In this document: positions 54,117 to 62,700 of the stretch, piece by piece
Layout of the letters: every line of letters begins with the position of its first letter
How positions within the stretch are numbered: position 1 is the first letter of the stretch
Assembly (NCBI GenBank): GCA_012026795.1
Contig: VEPM01000002.1
Span: forward strand, 1-64,000
Direction: 5' to 3'
Source of the DNA: Candidatus Methanoperedens sp.
Lineage (GTDB): Archaea; Halobacteriota; Methanosarcinia; Methanosarcinales; Methanoperedenaceae
DNA length: 64,000 nucleotides
Notes under the pieces: generated by a model
Told to the model about the DNA's origin: nothing
Database searches by the model: none
Seen by the model: the letters and a program-made list of their open reading frames with translations, nothing else
Made by a program: the position numbers and the translations under genes

Positions 54117-55192
54117 TATTCCACCTCTGCCTTCAGGGTTCCAAAAACAGGTGTTCCTGCCATGGGGCTCCATACTTCGTCAAGGTCAGGCGCAATTTCC
54201 CGGATCGCTGATTCCTCAGATGCCATGTAAAGCATATCGTCCTTGCGCGCCGCTGTCATAGGTCGAAGCTTGATCCTGTCGTTCAATCCGATCATGCCCC
54301 GGTTATGTCCGATTATTATGCTAAAAGGCCCATTTAATAGAGTACTTCCATATACCTGCCTCAGGGCAATTGCTATCTTCTTTTTCTGTGATTCCATGCG
54401 GTCAATATCTTTCCAGAATGGCGCTGCAAGCGCTTCAGCTGCCTTTTCAACCGGAAGCTTATGCTTTCGGACGAGCAGGTCGAACATATAAGCGATAACT
54501 TCGGTGTCGGTTCTTAATTCAAGCTTGTAACCGAACATCTCAAGATAGCGTTTGTTGATGCCATAAGAGGATATTTCACCGTTATGCACCACGGACCAGT
54601 CAAGAAGAGTGAACGGGTGAGCGCCACCCCACCAGCCCGGTGTATTTGTGGGAAACCTGCCATGGGATGTCCATATATATGCACTGTAATCTTCCAGTTT
54701 ATAGAAACTCCCTATATCTTCAGGATAGCCCACACCTTTGAAAGCACCCATGTTCATGCCGCTTGATGCAACGAAAGCCCCATCTATCTCAGAGTGTATC
54801 TTCATTACGGTTTTTGTGACATAATCTCTCTCTGAAAGGAATTCAAGTTTATTCTCAGGCACCTCAAGAAAATATCTCCACAGGATTGGAGGATTGGATA
54901 CGCCATTTTGTCTTTGCGTGGGTATGGCTTCATCCTTATCGACGTTGAAGTGGTCCTTGAAGAATTCTTCAGTGTTCTCTTTTGCCTGCATATTATCAAA
55001 CATCATGTGAAAAGCATACATGTCTTTTCGTTTCGGATAAATACCATAGGCTGCAAACCCTCCTCCAAGCCCGTTTGAACGGTCGTGCATGCAAGCAATG
55101 GATCGGATGATCACTTTGCCGCCAATGCGTCTTCCATCTTCGCTCATTAACCCTGATATCGCACATCCGGACGGTATTCCATCAGATTTCAT
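54116..55192 (-). CDS. Glutamate synthase glutaminase subunit (GltB1)
   Basis: 358 residues from the ATG at 55192, after GGAG, overlapping the HdrBC-like gene by 11 bases. The class II amidotransferase fold starts at GCAISGLMSED, so Cys10 is the likely nucleophile and a short propeptide would need removal. Motifs SHGRFPTNTPGWWGGAHPF and VVHNGEISSYG are typical. It supplies ammonia from glutamine to GltB2. Confidence 0.92.
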   Translation of the reverse strand: MKSDGIPSGCAISGLMSEDGRRIGGKVIIRSIACMHDRSNGLGGGFAAYGIYPKRKDMYAFHMMFDNMQAKENTEEFFKDHFNVDKDEAIPTQRQNGVSNPPILWRYFLEVPENKLEFLSERDYVTKTVMKIHSEIDGAFVASSGMNMGAFKGVGYPEDIGSFYKLEDYSAYIWTSHGRFPTNTPGWWGGAHPFTLLDWSVVHNGEISSYGINKRYLEMFGYKLELRTDTEVIAYMFDLLVRKHKLPVEKAAEALAAPFWKDIDRMESQKKKIAIALRQVYGSTLLNGPFSIIIGHNRGMIGLNDRIKLRPMTAARKDDMLYMASEESAIREIAPDLDEVWSPMAGTPVFGTLKAEVE

Positions 55193-56522
55193 TTTCTTCT
55201 CCTTTGTTATTAATATGATCAAGTAATTTCTTCAGTTCCTCTCCACCGCTCTTTGGTGGCTCTGCAAGTTTCAGTTTCTTTCGCATACTTGTTGGCTCAC
55301 CAAGTCTCCCGTCTTTCCTGAACATCTCGATACTTGCAGCAAAGCCTTTTGGCCCCATTCCTTTTTCAATGGCCATATGCTTTAGTTTGTCAAAAATCTT
55401 GTTCATTCCCATTTTCTGGGGACAGAGTTCATAACATGTATAACAGTCAACGCATTGCCAGATGTTGTGAGACCCTGTAACGGCCTCAAGTTCACCTGAA
55501 AGTAATCTTCCGATTATTTCATTTGGATTGAAATCCGGATTCACCTTTACAACAGGGCAGTCATTAACACAGGCTGCGCACTCGTAACATTTACGGATAG
55601 CGGAAAGATCGAATACTTCTTTTAACGTTTTCAGGTATTTATATTTTGAATCCCACTTTGACAGGAATTCTGCCAAATCGATCCTGTGCATATCCATCCC
55701 AAGTTCCTGCGCTGAGAGACCCATAGCCAGACCAAGCAATTCAGGGTAAAACAGAACCGGAACGTTCAATTTTTCCCCTGTTTTTTGCATCATATACTGG
55801 CGTGAATCGTATTGCATGAAGCATGAAGGGCAGGTAAGTGCTATCGCATCCGCTTTTTTTGTGACTTCCATTAGTTTTATACGTGCAAGGGCTGTTGCCT
55901 CCTCCGGTTCATCCGCAGTATTGAGATTGCCGCCGCAGCAAAGCATTTTTGTTTCATAGTCGATGCTTTTTGCACCCAGCGCTTCTATTAAAGCGTCGAA
56001 TTTTTTGGGTTTGTTGGGGTCATCAAAAGTTATTGATGAACTGGGACGAAGCATGTGACAGCCATAATGGGGTGCTATTCTCATGCCGTCGAATGATTTT
56101 ATGAGGTGCTGTTTGATCTTCGGTAAACCGATCTCATCATGAAGTACCTCAACAAGATGTTTTACCTCGACCGTTCCTGTATATTCCAGGCCTGCAGAAG
56201 CAAGAATTGCGTTTACTTCGTCCCGTATTCCGGGATTTACACGCATTTCGACTTCCACGGATTTTAATGTGCTGTAGCAACCATTACATGGAACCAGCAG
56301 GTTATGGCCTGTTTTTTGTGCAAGTGCCAGGTTCCTTGCTGCTGTTACGTACCAAGCAAGATCTCCGATCGGCTTTACTATGCTTTTTGTAGGGCAGCAT
56401 GTAGCCCCTTCAAGATCGTGAAGAATGCAGCCGAGCTGTGATAATACAAGCCTGGTTGATTTTTCCATGAAAGGGAAACGTGCTGGGATGATACAACCTA
56501 AAAACAAAGTATATTCTTGCAT
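55182..56522 (-). CDS. HdrB/HdrC-like fusion protein
   Basis: 446 residues from the ATG at 56522. Two complete CCG domains come first: FLGCIIPARF...CILHDL...TCCPT...CNGC, and YGCHM...LCCGGN...CPSCF. They are followed by two 4Fe-4S motifs, CYECAACVNDCPV and CVDCYTCYELCPQ. This is the HdrB catalytic unit fused upstream of an HdrC-like ferredoxin, the reverse of the usual HdrC-then-HdrB order. HdrB reduces heterodisulfides; here it heads the operon of the three-part glutamate synthase, so it may donate or accept electrons for it. Confidence 0.88.
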   Translation of the reverse strand: MQEYTLFLGCIIPARFPFMEKSTRLVLSQLGCILHDLEGATCCPTKSIVKPIGDLAWYVTAARNLALAQKTGHNLLVPCNGCYSTLKSVEVEMRVNPGIRDEVNAILASAGLEYTGTVEVKHLVEVLHDEIGLPKIKQHLIKSFDGMRIAPHYGCHMLRPSSSITFDDPNKPKKFDALIEALGAKSIDYETKMLCCGGNLNTADEPEEATALARIKLMEVTKKADAIALTCPSCFMQYDSRQYMMQKTGEKLNVPVLFYPELLGLAMGLSAQELGMDMHRIDLAEFLSKWDSKYKYLKTLKEVFDLSAIRKCYECAACVNDCPVVKVNPDFNPNEIIGRLLSGELEAVTGSHNIWQCVDCYTCYELCPQKMGMNKIFDKLKHMAIEKGMGPKGFAASIEMFRKDGRLGEPTSMRKKLKLAEPPKSGGEELKKLLDHINNKGEENEI

Positions 56523-56989
56523 TATTTTCTCCAGTTGGGGAAGCAAACGATAGCTCTAATACTATATAAATTTAACTCGGAAAGGGGAAGGATACTGGCG
56601 ATATATTATTAGTTATATGTGAATAAATATAACAAAACCGTTTATGATGATAATCTGCGTTATGAGATTTTTGCCATAAGACCGCAAGGTTTTTAAAGGG
56701 ATATATCTTATTAAGCAAGGGTTTGCATAGATGAAAAAATAATGCATCCATGCGAACATCATCCAGAGAAAAGTAGTTAGAATTAGATATTTCATAATTA
56801 TACAGGGGTCACAGATATCAATTGTGACCTGATAGATCAATGTTACTTGTCATTCATGGTTTGGGTTATAAGAGAAAGTCAAAGGGTCCGGGACTAATAC
56901 AGTACTTTAGTTCAGGATAGGTACTTTCAAAAATAACAGCCCAAACGAATGAAATCTTTTTCTAATACTGTTCAAAGGGAGGGTACATT
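56523..56989. other. Intergenic region upstream of dnaG
   Basis: About 467 bases between two divergent transcription units. It is AT-rich. The only clear structure is a 7-base stem GGTCACA/TGTGACC (56807-56813 and 56823-56829) with a 9-base loop. A hydrophobic frame on the minus strand at 56613-56840 has no ribosome site and is not called. Promoters for dnaG and the HdrBC-like gene should lie here. Confidence 0.5.
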
Positions 56990-58375
56990 ATGCAAAATTC
57001 AGATACAACAAAATATATCATTCATGCTACGATAAAAGCAGACGGAGTAATAGAACGCCCGGATGTTGTCGGGGCAATATTCGGACAAACCGAAGGGTTA
57101 ATAGGAGCGGATCTTGACCTGCGGGAACTGCAAAAAAGCGGCAGGATCGGAAGGCTTGAGGTCAACATAAAATCAAACATGGGTAAATCGGCAGGAACAA
57201 TAGATATACCCTCAAGTCTTGATAAAGTTGAAACCGCAGTCCTTGCAGCAAGCCTTGAAACCATCGACAGGATCGGTCCTTGCATTTCCAATATCAGCAT
57301 TGTGAAAATTGAAGATGTAAGGAGTTCGAAAAGAAAACAGATAGTTGACAGGGCAAAGCAGGTACTTACAGCCATGTTCGATGAAATGCTCCCGGAAAGC
57401 CAGGAGATCATTGATGAGGTAAGGCAATCCGTAAGGATAGAGGAAATGACCACATATGGGAAAGATAATATCCCGATGGGCCCGAATGTGCTTGATTCTG
57501 ATGCCATTATTGTTGTTGAAGGGAGGGCAGATGTCCTGAACCTTCTTCGTTATGGCATCAAAAACGCAATAGCTGTTGGCGGGACGAATGTACCGCAGGC
57601 AGTTGCTGATCTTTGCAAAAAGAAAACTGTTACAGCCTTCACGGATGGAGACCGGGGTGGAGAACTGATCATCAAGGAGTTGCTCCAGGTCGCAGATGTG
57701 GATTTCATTGCCCGGGCACCGGACGGGAAAGGCGTTGAGGAACTTGTCCAGAAAGAAGTTGTAAAATCATTAAGACAGAAAATACCTGTTGAGCAGGCAT
57801 TTGATTATTACCAGGTTAACAAGAAGAGAAGAATAGCGATACTTGCAGCAACAAAGAAGAAAGCAGGAAAAGGCGAACCTATACCCATGCTTCCGGAAGA
57901 GGTAGAAACAAAACCTGTCAGGGAAGGATATGCAGAAATTGAACCTGTTTTAGAACAGGAAAGACAAAGGACAAGAGCGGAACCAAGGATAGAACATAAA
58001 TTTGAATCCAGGGCAGAAACAAGAACTGAACAAAGAGTTGAGCCCAGATTCGAAACCAGGAAAGAACCAAAATATGAAAAAGAGGTAAAGGAAAGTCCTT
58101 TCCAGGAGCATATAACCGATTTGAGCGGCACCCTGAGCGCTCGCTTCATAGATGAAAATAATAATACAATCACTGAAGTGCCGGTCCGTGATCTTGCAAC
58201 AGCTTTGAAAGATGCAAATGGCAACATCAAAAGTATAGTGTTTGACGGTGTTATAACCCAGCGCATTGTGGATATTGCAGCGGAGAAAGGTATTGAGAAC
58301 CTGGTTGGTGCAAAAATGGGAAATATCGTGAAAAGCCCGACATCGATCCACATAGAAACGTCAAACCAGTTATAG
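56990..58375 (+). CDS. dnaG: DNA primase-like protein DnaG (archaeal)
   Basis: 461 residues. The TOPRIM motifs are [18 protein letters not shown] and [12 protein letters not shown]. Archaeal DnaG associates with the exosome and can make short primers. A charged spacer (about residues 320-370), rich in EPR/ETR repeats such as [20 protein letters not shown], precedes the C-terminal domain that ends [14 protein letters not shown]-like. The next gene, cobT-like, starts 7 bases after the stop. Confidence 0.92.
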   Translation: MQNSDTTKYIIHATIKADGVIERPDVVGAIFGQTEGLIGADLDLRELQKSGRIGRLEVNIKSNMGKSAGTIDIPSSLDKVETAVLAASLETIDRIGPCISNISIVKIEDVRSSKRKQIVDRAKQVLTAMFDEMLPESQEIIDEVRQSVRIEEMTTYGKDNIPMGPNVLDSDAIIVVEGRADVLNLLRYGIKNAIAVGGTNVPQAVADLCKKKTVTAFTDGDRGGELIIKELLQVADVDFIARAPDGKGVEELVQKEVVKSLRQKIPVEQAFDYYQVNKKRRIAILAATKKKAGKGEPIPMLPEEVETKPVREGYAEIEPVLEQERQRTRAEPRIEHKFESRAETRTEQRVEPRFETRKEPKYEKEVKESPFQEHITDLSGTLSARFIDENNNTITEVPVRDLATALKDANGNIKSIVFDGVITQRIVDIAAEKGIENLVGAKMGNIVKSPTSIHIETSNQL

Positions 58376-58382
58376 GAAAAAT

Positions 58383-59408
58383 ATGTGGGTTAGGCCCAAC
58401 CCGGATTTTAGCCCTGAAAAACCCCTGTTCCTTTGCATACTTGCAAATACGGAAACGGCTAAAATCCCCAATATATCAGCGGCAGGAAAATCCCCGGAAC
58501 TCACTGATTATACTCCTGCCGCAGATGCAGAACTTGTGGAGACGGGAAACGCCATAAGCATCAATGAACCTGCAATGACGCCGTCAGGCGCCCCCACTCC
58601 AGCAGTCCTGACAAGAGCTTCAATGCTGCTTACGGGAATACCCTGTATTTTTATTAACTGCGGGCTTCGGATCCGTCCCATGATCCCGACCATAGACCTG
58701 AATACCCGTCCTGGCGGTGATATCCGGAAAGGCCATGCAGTTATTGATGCATATGATATTTTCAGTAAATCAAAGGCTCTTGGCGAAAAACTCGGACAAC
58801 TCTCGGATTTTGTGATTATCGGTGAGAGCGTGCCCGGAGGAACAACAACTGCAATGGGTGTGCTCAGGGCTATCGGGTATGATGGTAAGGTCTCGTCCAG
58901 CTTTCCGAAAAACCCCCTGCAAATAAAGAATAAAGTAGTAGAAGAGGCGATGAAAAATTCAGGAATATCTTTTGGAAGCTTGAGGAACAGCCCTCTTAAT
59001 GCAGTTGAAAGTCTTGGAGACCCGATGATGGCGGCAGCAGCAGGACTTGTTGACGGGCTGAATAAAAAGACTGTGCTTGCCGGCGGAACCCAGATGGTAT
59101 CTGTTCTTAGCGTCATTAAACATCTCGGCCTTGCGCGTGATGTTTCCATTGCAACTACGCGGTATGTTGCTGACGATAAAAGTGCAAATTTCCGGGAAAT
59201 GACTGAAATCCTGGGCTACGAATCTTTTGCTGCTGATCCCGGTTTTGGAAATTCGAGGAGAAAAGGGCTTCGTATGTATGAGAATGGGGATGTAAAGGAA
59301 GGAGTAGGCGCAGGCGGTGCCATGTTCGCAGCAGCAATGATGGGTTTTTCCCAGAAGGAATTCAGGGAAAAAACAGAAGAAGTATGCGATAGTATTTTTG
59401 GAATTTAA
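58383..59408 (+). CDS. CobT-like nicotinate-nucleotide phosphoribosyltransferase (archaeal UPF0284 type)
   Basis: 341 residues. FLCILANTETAKIPNISAAG, GIPCIFINCGLRIRPMIPT and GESVPGGTTTAMGVL resemble archaeal CobT/UPF0284 proteins, which are thought to activate the lower ligand base for cobamide synthesis. GGTQMVSVLSVIKHLG and GVGAGGAMFAAAMMGFSQ are further conserved stretches. It probably shares a transcript with dnaG; the link is positional only. Confidence 0.85.
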   Translation: MWVRPNPDFSPEKPLFLCILANTETAKIPNISAAGKSPELTDYTPAADAELVETGNAISINEPAMTPSGAPTPAVLTRASMLLTGIPCIFINCGLRIRPMIPTIDLNTRPGGDIRKGHAVIDAYDIFSKSKALGEKLGQLSDFVIIGESVPGGTTTAMGVLRAIGYDGKVSSSFPKNPLQIKNKVVEEAMKNSGISFGSLRNSPLNAVESLGDPMMAAAAGLVDGLNKKTVLAGGTQMVSVLSVIKHLGLARDVSIATTRYVADDKSANFREMTEILGYESFAADPGFGNSRRKGLRMYENGDVKEGVGAGGAMFAAAMMGFSQKEFREKTEEVCDSIFGI

Positions 59409-59415
59409 CGATATA

Positions 59416-59787
59416 TTATTTCATTATTTCCGTATCAATATTAGCTGCAATTTTTTTCATTTTATTATACCACTCATCGATGTTTCCCTCTACCATCTCT
59501 TTTAGCTTTGCGGGTTCAAGTGCTCTATATTCATAGTAATACCCGCCTTCTGTAATAGTTTTTGTCTCGCGGTGAACAAGACCGCTTGTCATCAGGTTCT
59601 GTAAAGACCTGTAAGCAGTGCTTCTCTCACGGGTAAGGATCTCACCCAGGCATTCTGCCGTCATTGGCCCCTTTATTACAAGTACTTTGTAAGCATCTAT
59701 ATCGATGGTTTTAAGACCGAGGATACACTTTGCGATATCGTCACATTTGAAATTTCCCCGGATCATTTCTGGAATTGATCTTGGCAT
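59416..59787 (-). CDS. TrmB-type HTH transcriptional regulator
   Basis: 123 residues. DIDAYKVLVIKGPMTAECLG, then RERSTAYRSLQNLMTSGLV, is the winged helix of TrmB-like archaeal regulators, and the C-terminal helix (WYNKMKKIAANIDTEIM) should dimerise. No sugar-binding domain is present. It is convergent with the cobT-like gene and divergent from a ferredoxin gene across an operator-like palindrome. It probably controls its own expression and that of the ferredoxin. Confidence 0.82.
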   Translation of the reverse strand: MPRSIPEMIRGNFKCDDIAKCILGLKTIDIDAYKVLVIKGPMTAECLGEILTRERSTAYRSLQNLMTSGLVHRETKTITEGGYYYEYRALEPAKLKEMVEGNIDEWYNKMKKIAANIDTEIMK

Positions 59788-59798
59788 AATATCCTACG

Positions 59799-59819
59799 TT
59801 TTGCACAATTTGTACAAAA
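59799..59819. promoter_or_regulatory. Operator-like inverted repeat between regulator and ferredoxin genes
   Basis: TTTTGCACAA-T-TTGTACAAAA has 10-base arms with one mismatch, located 12 bases from the regulator start and 35 from the ferredoxin start. It is the obvious binding site for the adjacent TrmB-type protein. TATA-like TCTATACC follows at about 59824-59831. Confidence 0.55.
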
Positions 59820-59853
59820 CCTATCTATACCTGTAAGTTTAAATAGCTTATGA

Positions 59854-60036
59854 ATGAAAACCGCAGGTTTTATTATTGTTCTCGGATGTAAGAAATGCGG
59901 GAAGTGCGATGGGGTTTGCGAGACCGGGGCTTTGACGCGTGTGGATGGCATTGCGCGTGTGGATCATGAAAAATGCAATTTGTGCTTGCGCTGCGTTAAG
60001 GTATGCCCGAATAAAGCACTTGTGTATCTTGATTGA
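59854..60036 (+). CDS. Small 2[4Fe-4S] ferredoxin
   Basis: 60 residues. CKKCGKCDGVCETGAL and CNLCLRCVKVCPN are two complete CxxCxxCxxxC motifs. The first cluster has no Pro after its fourth Cys. The protein is a low-potential electron carrier. It is divergent from the TrmB-type regulator and may be regulated by it through the palindrome. Confidence 0.88.
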   Translation: MKTAGFIIVLGCKKCGKCDGVCETGALTRVDGIARVDHEKCNLCLRCVKVCPNKALVYLD

Positions 60037-60119
60037 ATGTAATATATTAAAGACATCACAATAATTATATATTACCCTAATTCCAATATAAGGTTGCGCT
60101 AAAAGCGTAGGGTGAATAT

Positions 60120-60623
60120 ATGGAAATAATAAATGCAGTCGTAGGGATTATACAATTAGTTATTGCAATTATACTTGCAGTAGTTGCATTGTATATTGGT
60201 TTTTCCGTATTAGGAAAGATAACTAAAGGGATTGATGAGGAAAAGGAAATTGCCAGAGGCAATACTGCGGTAGGAATCCTTGTAGCATCGGTATTTGTTG
60301 CGATAGGAATAGTCGTCCAGTCAGGAGTTGCAGGTATCTCAGTGGGAATTTCACAGGCTATTAATGCTGGTCTTACTTCCTCTTTGGGCATAACAATAAT
60401 CGTTGTCAGCATCGTTCAACTTATACTTGGCATAGTGCTTGCGATTGTAGCAATATATCTTGCATTGAATATCCTCGATAAACTGACCAAAGAGATCGAT
60501 GAATTCGCAGAACTAAAGAAAGGAAATGTAGCAGTAGCCCTTGAAATGGCAGGCGTAATAATTACGGTTGCGATTATTATCCAGTCAGGAGTAATGGGTA
60601 TAACAGCCGCATTGATCGGATAA
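60120..60623 (+). CDS. DUF350 membrane protein with internal duplication
   Basis: 167 residues. Two similar halves, each with two helices: FSVLGKITKGIDEEKEIARG, then NTAVGILVASV, and NILDKLTKEIDEFAELKKGN, then VAVALEMAGV. Each half holds the acidic motif of DUF350. Four helices in all. Function unknown. Preceded by a good GGTGAA-type ribosome site. Confidence 0.82.
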   Translation: MEIINAVVGIIQLVIAIILAVVALYIGFSVLGKITKGIDEEKEIARGNTAVGILVASVFVAIGIVVQSGVAGISVGISQAINAGLTSSLGITIIVVSIVQLILGIVLAIVAIYLALNILDKLTKEIDEFAELKKGNVAVALEMAGVIITVAIIIQSGVMGITAALIG

Positions 60624-60671
60624 TTCCTTTTTTTAATTTTTTATTTTTCTGAATGACAACTATATTTTAAT

Positions 60672-60848
60672 TTAAATGCAACTACTTTTAAGAGTGGTTT
60701 TCTTGACAGGGTCATGTAATGGCACAGTAACTGTTGATTCCCCTCTTTGCATAAACACATGGCTCCCTTTCTGTCGTACTATGATAAAACCCATCTTATT
60801 CAAAGATCTGATAATCTTTTTACCAGATACAGAAGGGAGTTTAGGCAC
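60672..60848 (-). CDS. HicA-type toxin, C-terminally shortened
   Basis: 58 residues from GTG 60848, which overlaps the hicB stop by 8 bases. SVSGKKIIRSLNKMGFIIVR, then QKGSHVFMQ, is the HicA dsRBD-like fold with its catalytic His. The end, PVKKTTLKSSCI, lacks about 10 residues of the usual tail (GTLRSILKQAG...), so it may be impaired. Paired with the HicB-type gene upstream. Confidence 0.75.
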   Translation of the reverse strand: MPKLPSVSGKKIIRSLNKMGFIIVRQKGSHVFMQRGESTVTVPLHDPVKKTTLKSSCI

Positions 60849-61047
60849 TTGCCACTTCCACCTTGAAGACTTCTGTATATGCTCTTGCTTGCTCATGGGA
60901 GACTTCAAGAACCAATTGAATTGCTTCTTTAATATTTTTTAGTGCTTTTTCTTTTGTATCTCCTTCACTTATAGCTGCGGGAAGTTCAAGACATTGGGCG
61001 GTATATCCCCCTTCATCAGAGTCTTCGAGTTTTACTGTAAATTGCAT
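60841..61047 (-). CDS. HicB-type antitoxin
   Basis: 68 residues. MQFTVKLEDSDEGGYTAQCL, then ELPAAISEGDTKEKALKNIKEA, is the partial RNase H-like HicB fold. The usual C-terminal DNA-binding domain is missing, as in short HicB forms. It overlaps the hicA start. A second hicBA pair lies at 61795-62246. Confidence 0.8.
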   Translation of the reverse strand: MQFTVKLEDSDEGGYTAQCLELPAAISEGDTKEKALKNIKEAIQLVLEVSHEQARAYTEVFKVEVASA

Positions 61048-61165
61048 ACCCGATAATTAGGTTTTTTGTTATTAAAACTATAGGATGTTATTCGCGCCTG
61101 AATTCTGGATTTAGGATGTTATCATCATAATCTATCACTTTTCCGAGAGCATGAAGGTTCTATCG

Positions 61166-61620
61166 CCTTCGCAGAGTAGAGCAGTGCCCTTTCAGGCACC
61201 ACCCCCTCATCAAACTGCACGGACGGATTTCCCGTATGCAGCTTTCACCTGTCGTATCCCTTTGCAGGAAATGGTATCATCCAGCATCGAAGAAAGCGAA
61301 ACCAGCCCCATGTTTGTAAACTCAGCAGGATGTATCCCGAACACAAGTATCTTCAGATTACGCCTCGAAGCTTCTCAAGCGTCCCCTGATATACCCATCA
61401 AGTATCGTACTGTTCGCCTCTATTCTGTCCAAGCTTCTGCATGTGATTGGAACGTCGCATTGCATTAAGGTCAATATTGGTTCACTGGTGTTCAGGGCTG
61501 TTATTGCCGATATGGGAACTCCGAAAAGTGCATTGCTGTACCGCTCTTCCCTTCTCTTCATCCGGGGACAGACCCGGAAGGTGGGATTTTAACCTTTTGG
61601 ACATGACACCCCAAGGGGTG
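61166..61620 (-). mobile_element. Group II intron lacking a reverse transcriptase, or its remnant
   Basis: The minus strand carries a recognisable domain V at 61212-61245 and a domain VI-like GC stem-loop ending near 61170 (CTCTACTC). Upstream to about 61620 the sequence is non-coding, rich in small stem-loops, and contains an AAAGGTTAAAATCCC stretch and a GTGTC end resembling the intron 5' end. No RT gene is present. The 5' limit is uncertain. It lies between two hicBA modules. Confidence 0.6.
61212..61245 (-). ncRNA. Group II intron domain V
   Basis: On the minus strand this 34-base stretch begins AAAGCTGCATACGG and ends GTGCAGTTT. It folds as a 9-base lower stem with the catalytic AGC triad and a G-T wobble in it, a 2-base CC bulge on the 3' side, a 4-base upper stem and a GAAAT loop. 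The usual loop is GAAA. Confidence 0.7.
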
Positions 61621-61628
61621 TCTTTTTT
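61605..61628 (+). terminator. Hairpin followed by T-run
   Basis: GACACCCC-AA-GGGGTGTC (61605-61622) is a perfect 8-base stem and is followed by six T. It borders the intron remnant. It could be a terminator or an element end. Confidence 0.45.
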
Positions 61629-61671
61629 AGATGTCCTGTTTGTTATACTTTCTATCGCTTCAGGGCACGAA

Positions 61672-61706
61672 GTCACTACCCCCGACAGAGGTCGGGAGCA
61701 TCAATG
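61672..61706. repeat. Hairpin resembling an IS200/IS605 end
   Basis: CCCGAC-AGAG-GTCGGG (61681-61696) forms a perfect 6-base stem and is preceded by CACTACC and followed by AGCATCAA. The layout recalls the right-end hairpin of IS200/IS605-type elements. A transposase remnant is 1 kb away. Tentative. Confidence 0.3.
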
Positions 61707-61794
61707 CATGGATGCATAGGGCCTCTATAGTTTATTCGTTCCTTTGGCTTTTACCAATCGGGGAAGGGCATAAAAATAAGGCGCAATAAAGGTA

Positions 61795-62028
61795 TCACAA
61801 TTTCTTCAAATGCTCATTGTATTCCTCAACACTAAGTTCTATCTCCCTTAATATTTCTTTTATCAACGGACGTGCTAAATCTCTTCCAGGATGATGCGGT
61901 ACACTGGTTGTTCTCCCATCAGGATGTCTGTAGAAAACGTGACTCCCTTTCTGGCGTACCCTTTCAAAGCCAAGCTTAAACAGCAACTTTTCCATTTTTC
62001 TGGCATCAATTACATTAAGCTTGGTCAA
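61795..62028 (-). CDS. HicA-type toxin (second module)
   Basis: 77 residues from TTG 62028, which shares the TTGA overlap with the hicB stop. MEKLLFKLGFERVRQKGSHV, then FYRHPDGRTTSVPHHPGRDLA, is a full HicA pattern with the catalytic His and an intact tail (LIKEILREIELSVEEY). It is more complete than the HicA at 60672. Confidence 0.85.
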   Translation of the reverse strand: MTKLNVIDARKMEKLLFKLGFERVRQKGSHVFYRHPDGRTTSVPHHPGRDLARPLIKEILREIELSVEEYNEHLKKL

Positions 62029-62246
62029 CCACTCACCTCAACTTGCTGGATTCCGACAAATTGAGGTAAATTTTGCTTGGTTTCAGGCTCTAGCTCTTCT
62101 AGGCATAGCTCTAATACCTCTATAAGGTTCTGTTGAAGCTCATCAAGAGTTTCTGCTTGAGTATGAGCGCCAGGAATTCCCGGGACAATCGCCACATATA
62201 AGCCTGTTTCTGGGTCTTTTTCGATATATGCTGTTAATGTAGGCAT
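62025..62246 (-). CDS. HicB-type antitoxin (second module)
   Basis: 73 residues. MPTLTAYIEKDPETGLYVAI, then VPGIPGAHTQAETLDELQQN, is the HicB fold in its short form without a DNA-binding domain. It overlaps the hicA gene by 4 bases. Together they form a coupled module oriented like the first. Confidence 0.85.
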   Translation of the reverse strand: MPTLTAYIEKDPETGLYVAIVPGIPGAHTQAETLDELQQNLIEVLELCLEELEPETKQNLPQFVGIQQVEVSG

Positions 62247-62352
62247 TTGAAAACCTCGGTTAATCTTTGATTTATAGGTACCGATTATATCTCCAATTAA
62301 CTTTATGCTTTTCGATTCAGTTTTATAGGTTTTAGGAAGAAATCAATGGTTG

Positions 62353-62700
62353 ATGACGCTTTGGGATGATTTCTGCAAACAGCACAAAATCCTACAGACG
62401 GGAGTTCCTTTGTTTGAGGGCAAAGGTAACTTCATCAAAGTTAAGACTTTTGGGAGAAAAAACAAACGTAAAGTATTACAGCGCAGTAAGGAAATGGAGA
62501 AATTAATCGAAGATGAAGTGAAAAAGCTAAAAACAGATTTTGAAAATGAATATGAAGGATTAATTTATATGATGTATTGGACAGAAGGCAATCATGTAAT
62601 CCCATTATACATTGGGAAAGCTGAAAAGTTTGGAAAGAACCACAACGAACTATCAGCAAATATAACTACCACTGATAATAGCAAGTTTTGTAGATGGAGT
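62353..62700 (+). pseudogene. Truncated nuclease-like gene (possibly GIY-YIG-like)
   Basis: About 116 residues are genuine from ATG 62353 (MTLWDDFCKQHKILQTGVPL), through YEGLIYMMYWTEG and VIPLYIGKAEKFGK, to LSANI and SKFCRW. YIGKAEKFGKNHNELSANI resembles a GIY-YIG-type nuclease segment. Beyond about 62700 the frame runs antisense through a transposase fragment, so the original C-terminus was lost. Confidence 0.5.

Noticed and set aside
56613-56840. Hydrophobic minus-strand frame of 75 residues upstream of dnaG
   Set aside because: No ribosome site and odd composition in AT-rich DNA; not enough to call a gene.
61151-61719. Two plus-strand frames in the intron region
   Set aside because: They show no protein family signal and run across the group II domain V, which explains the sequence better.
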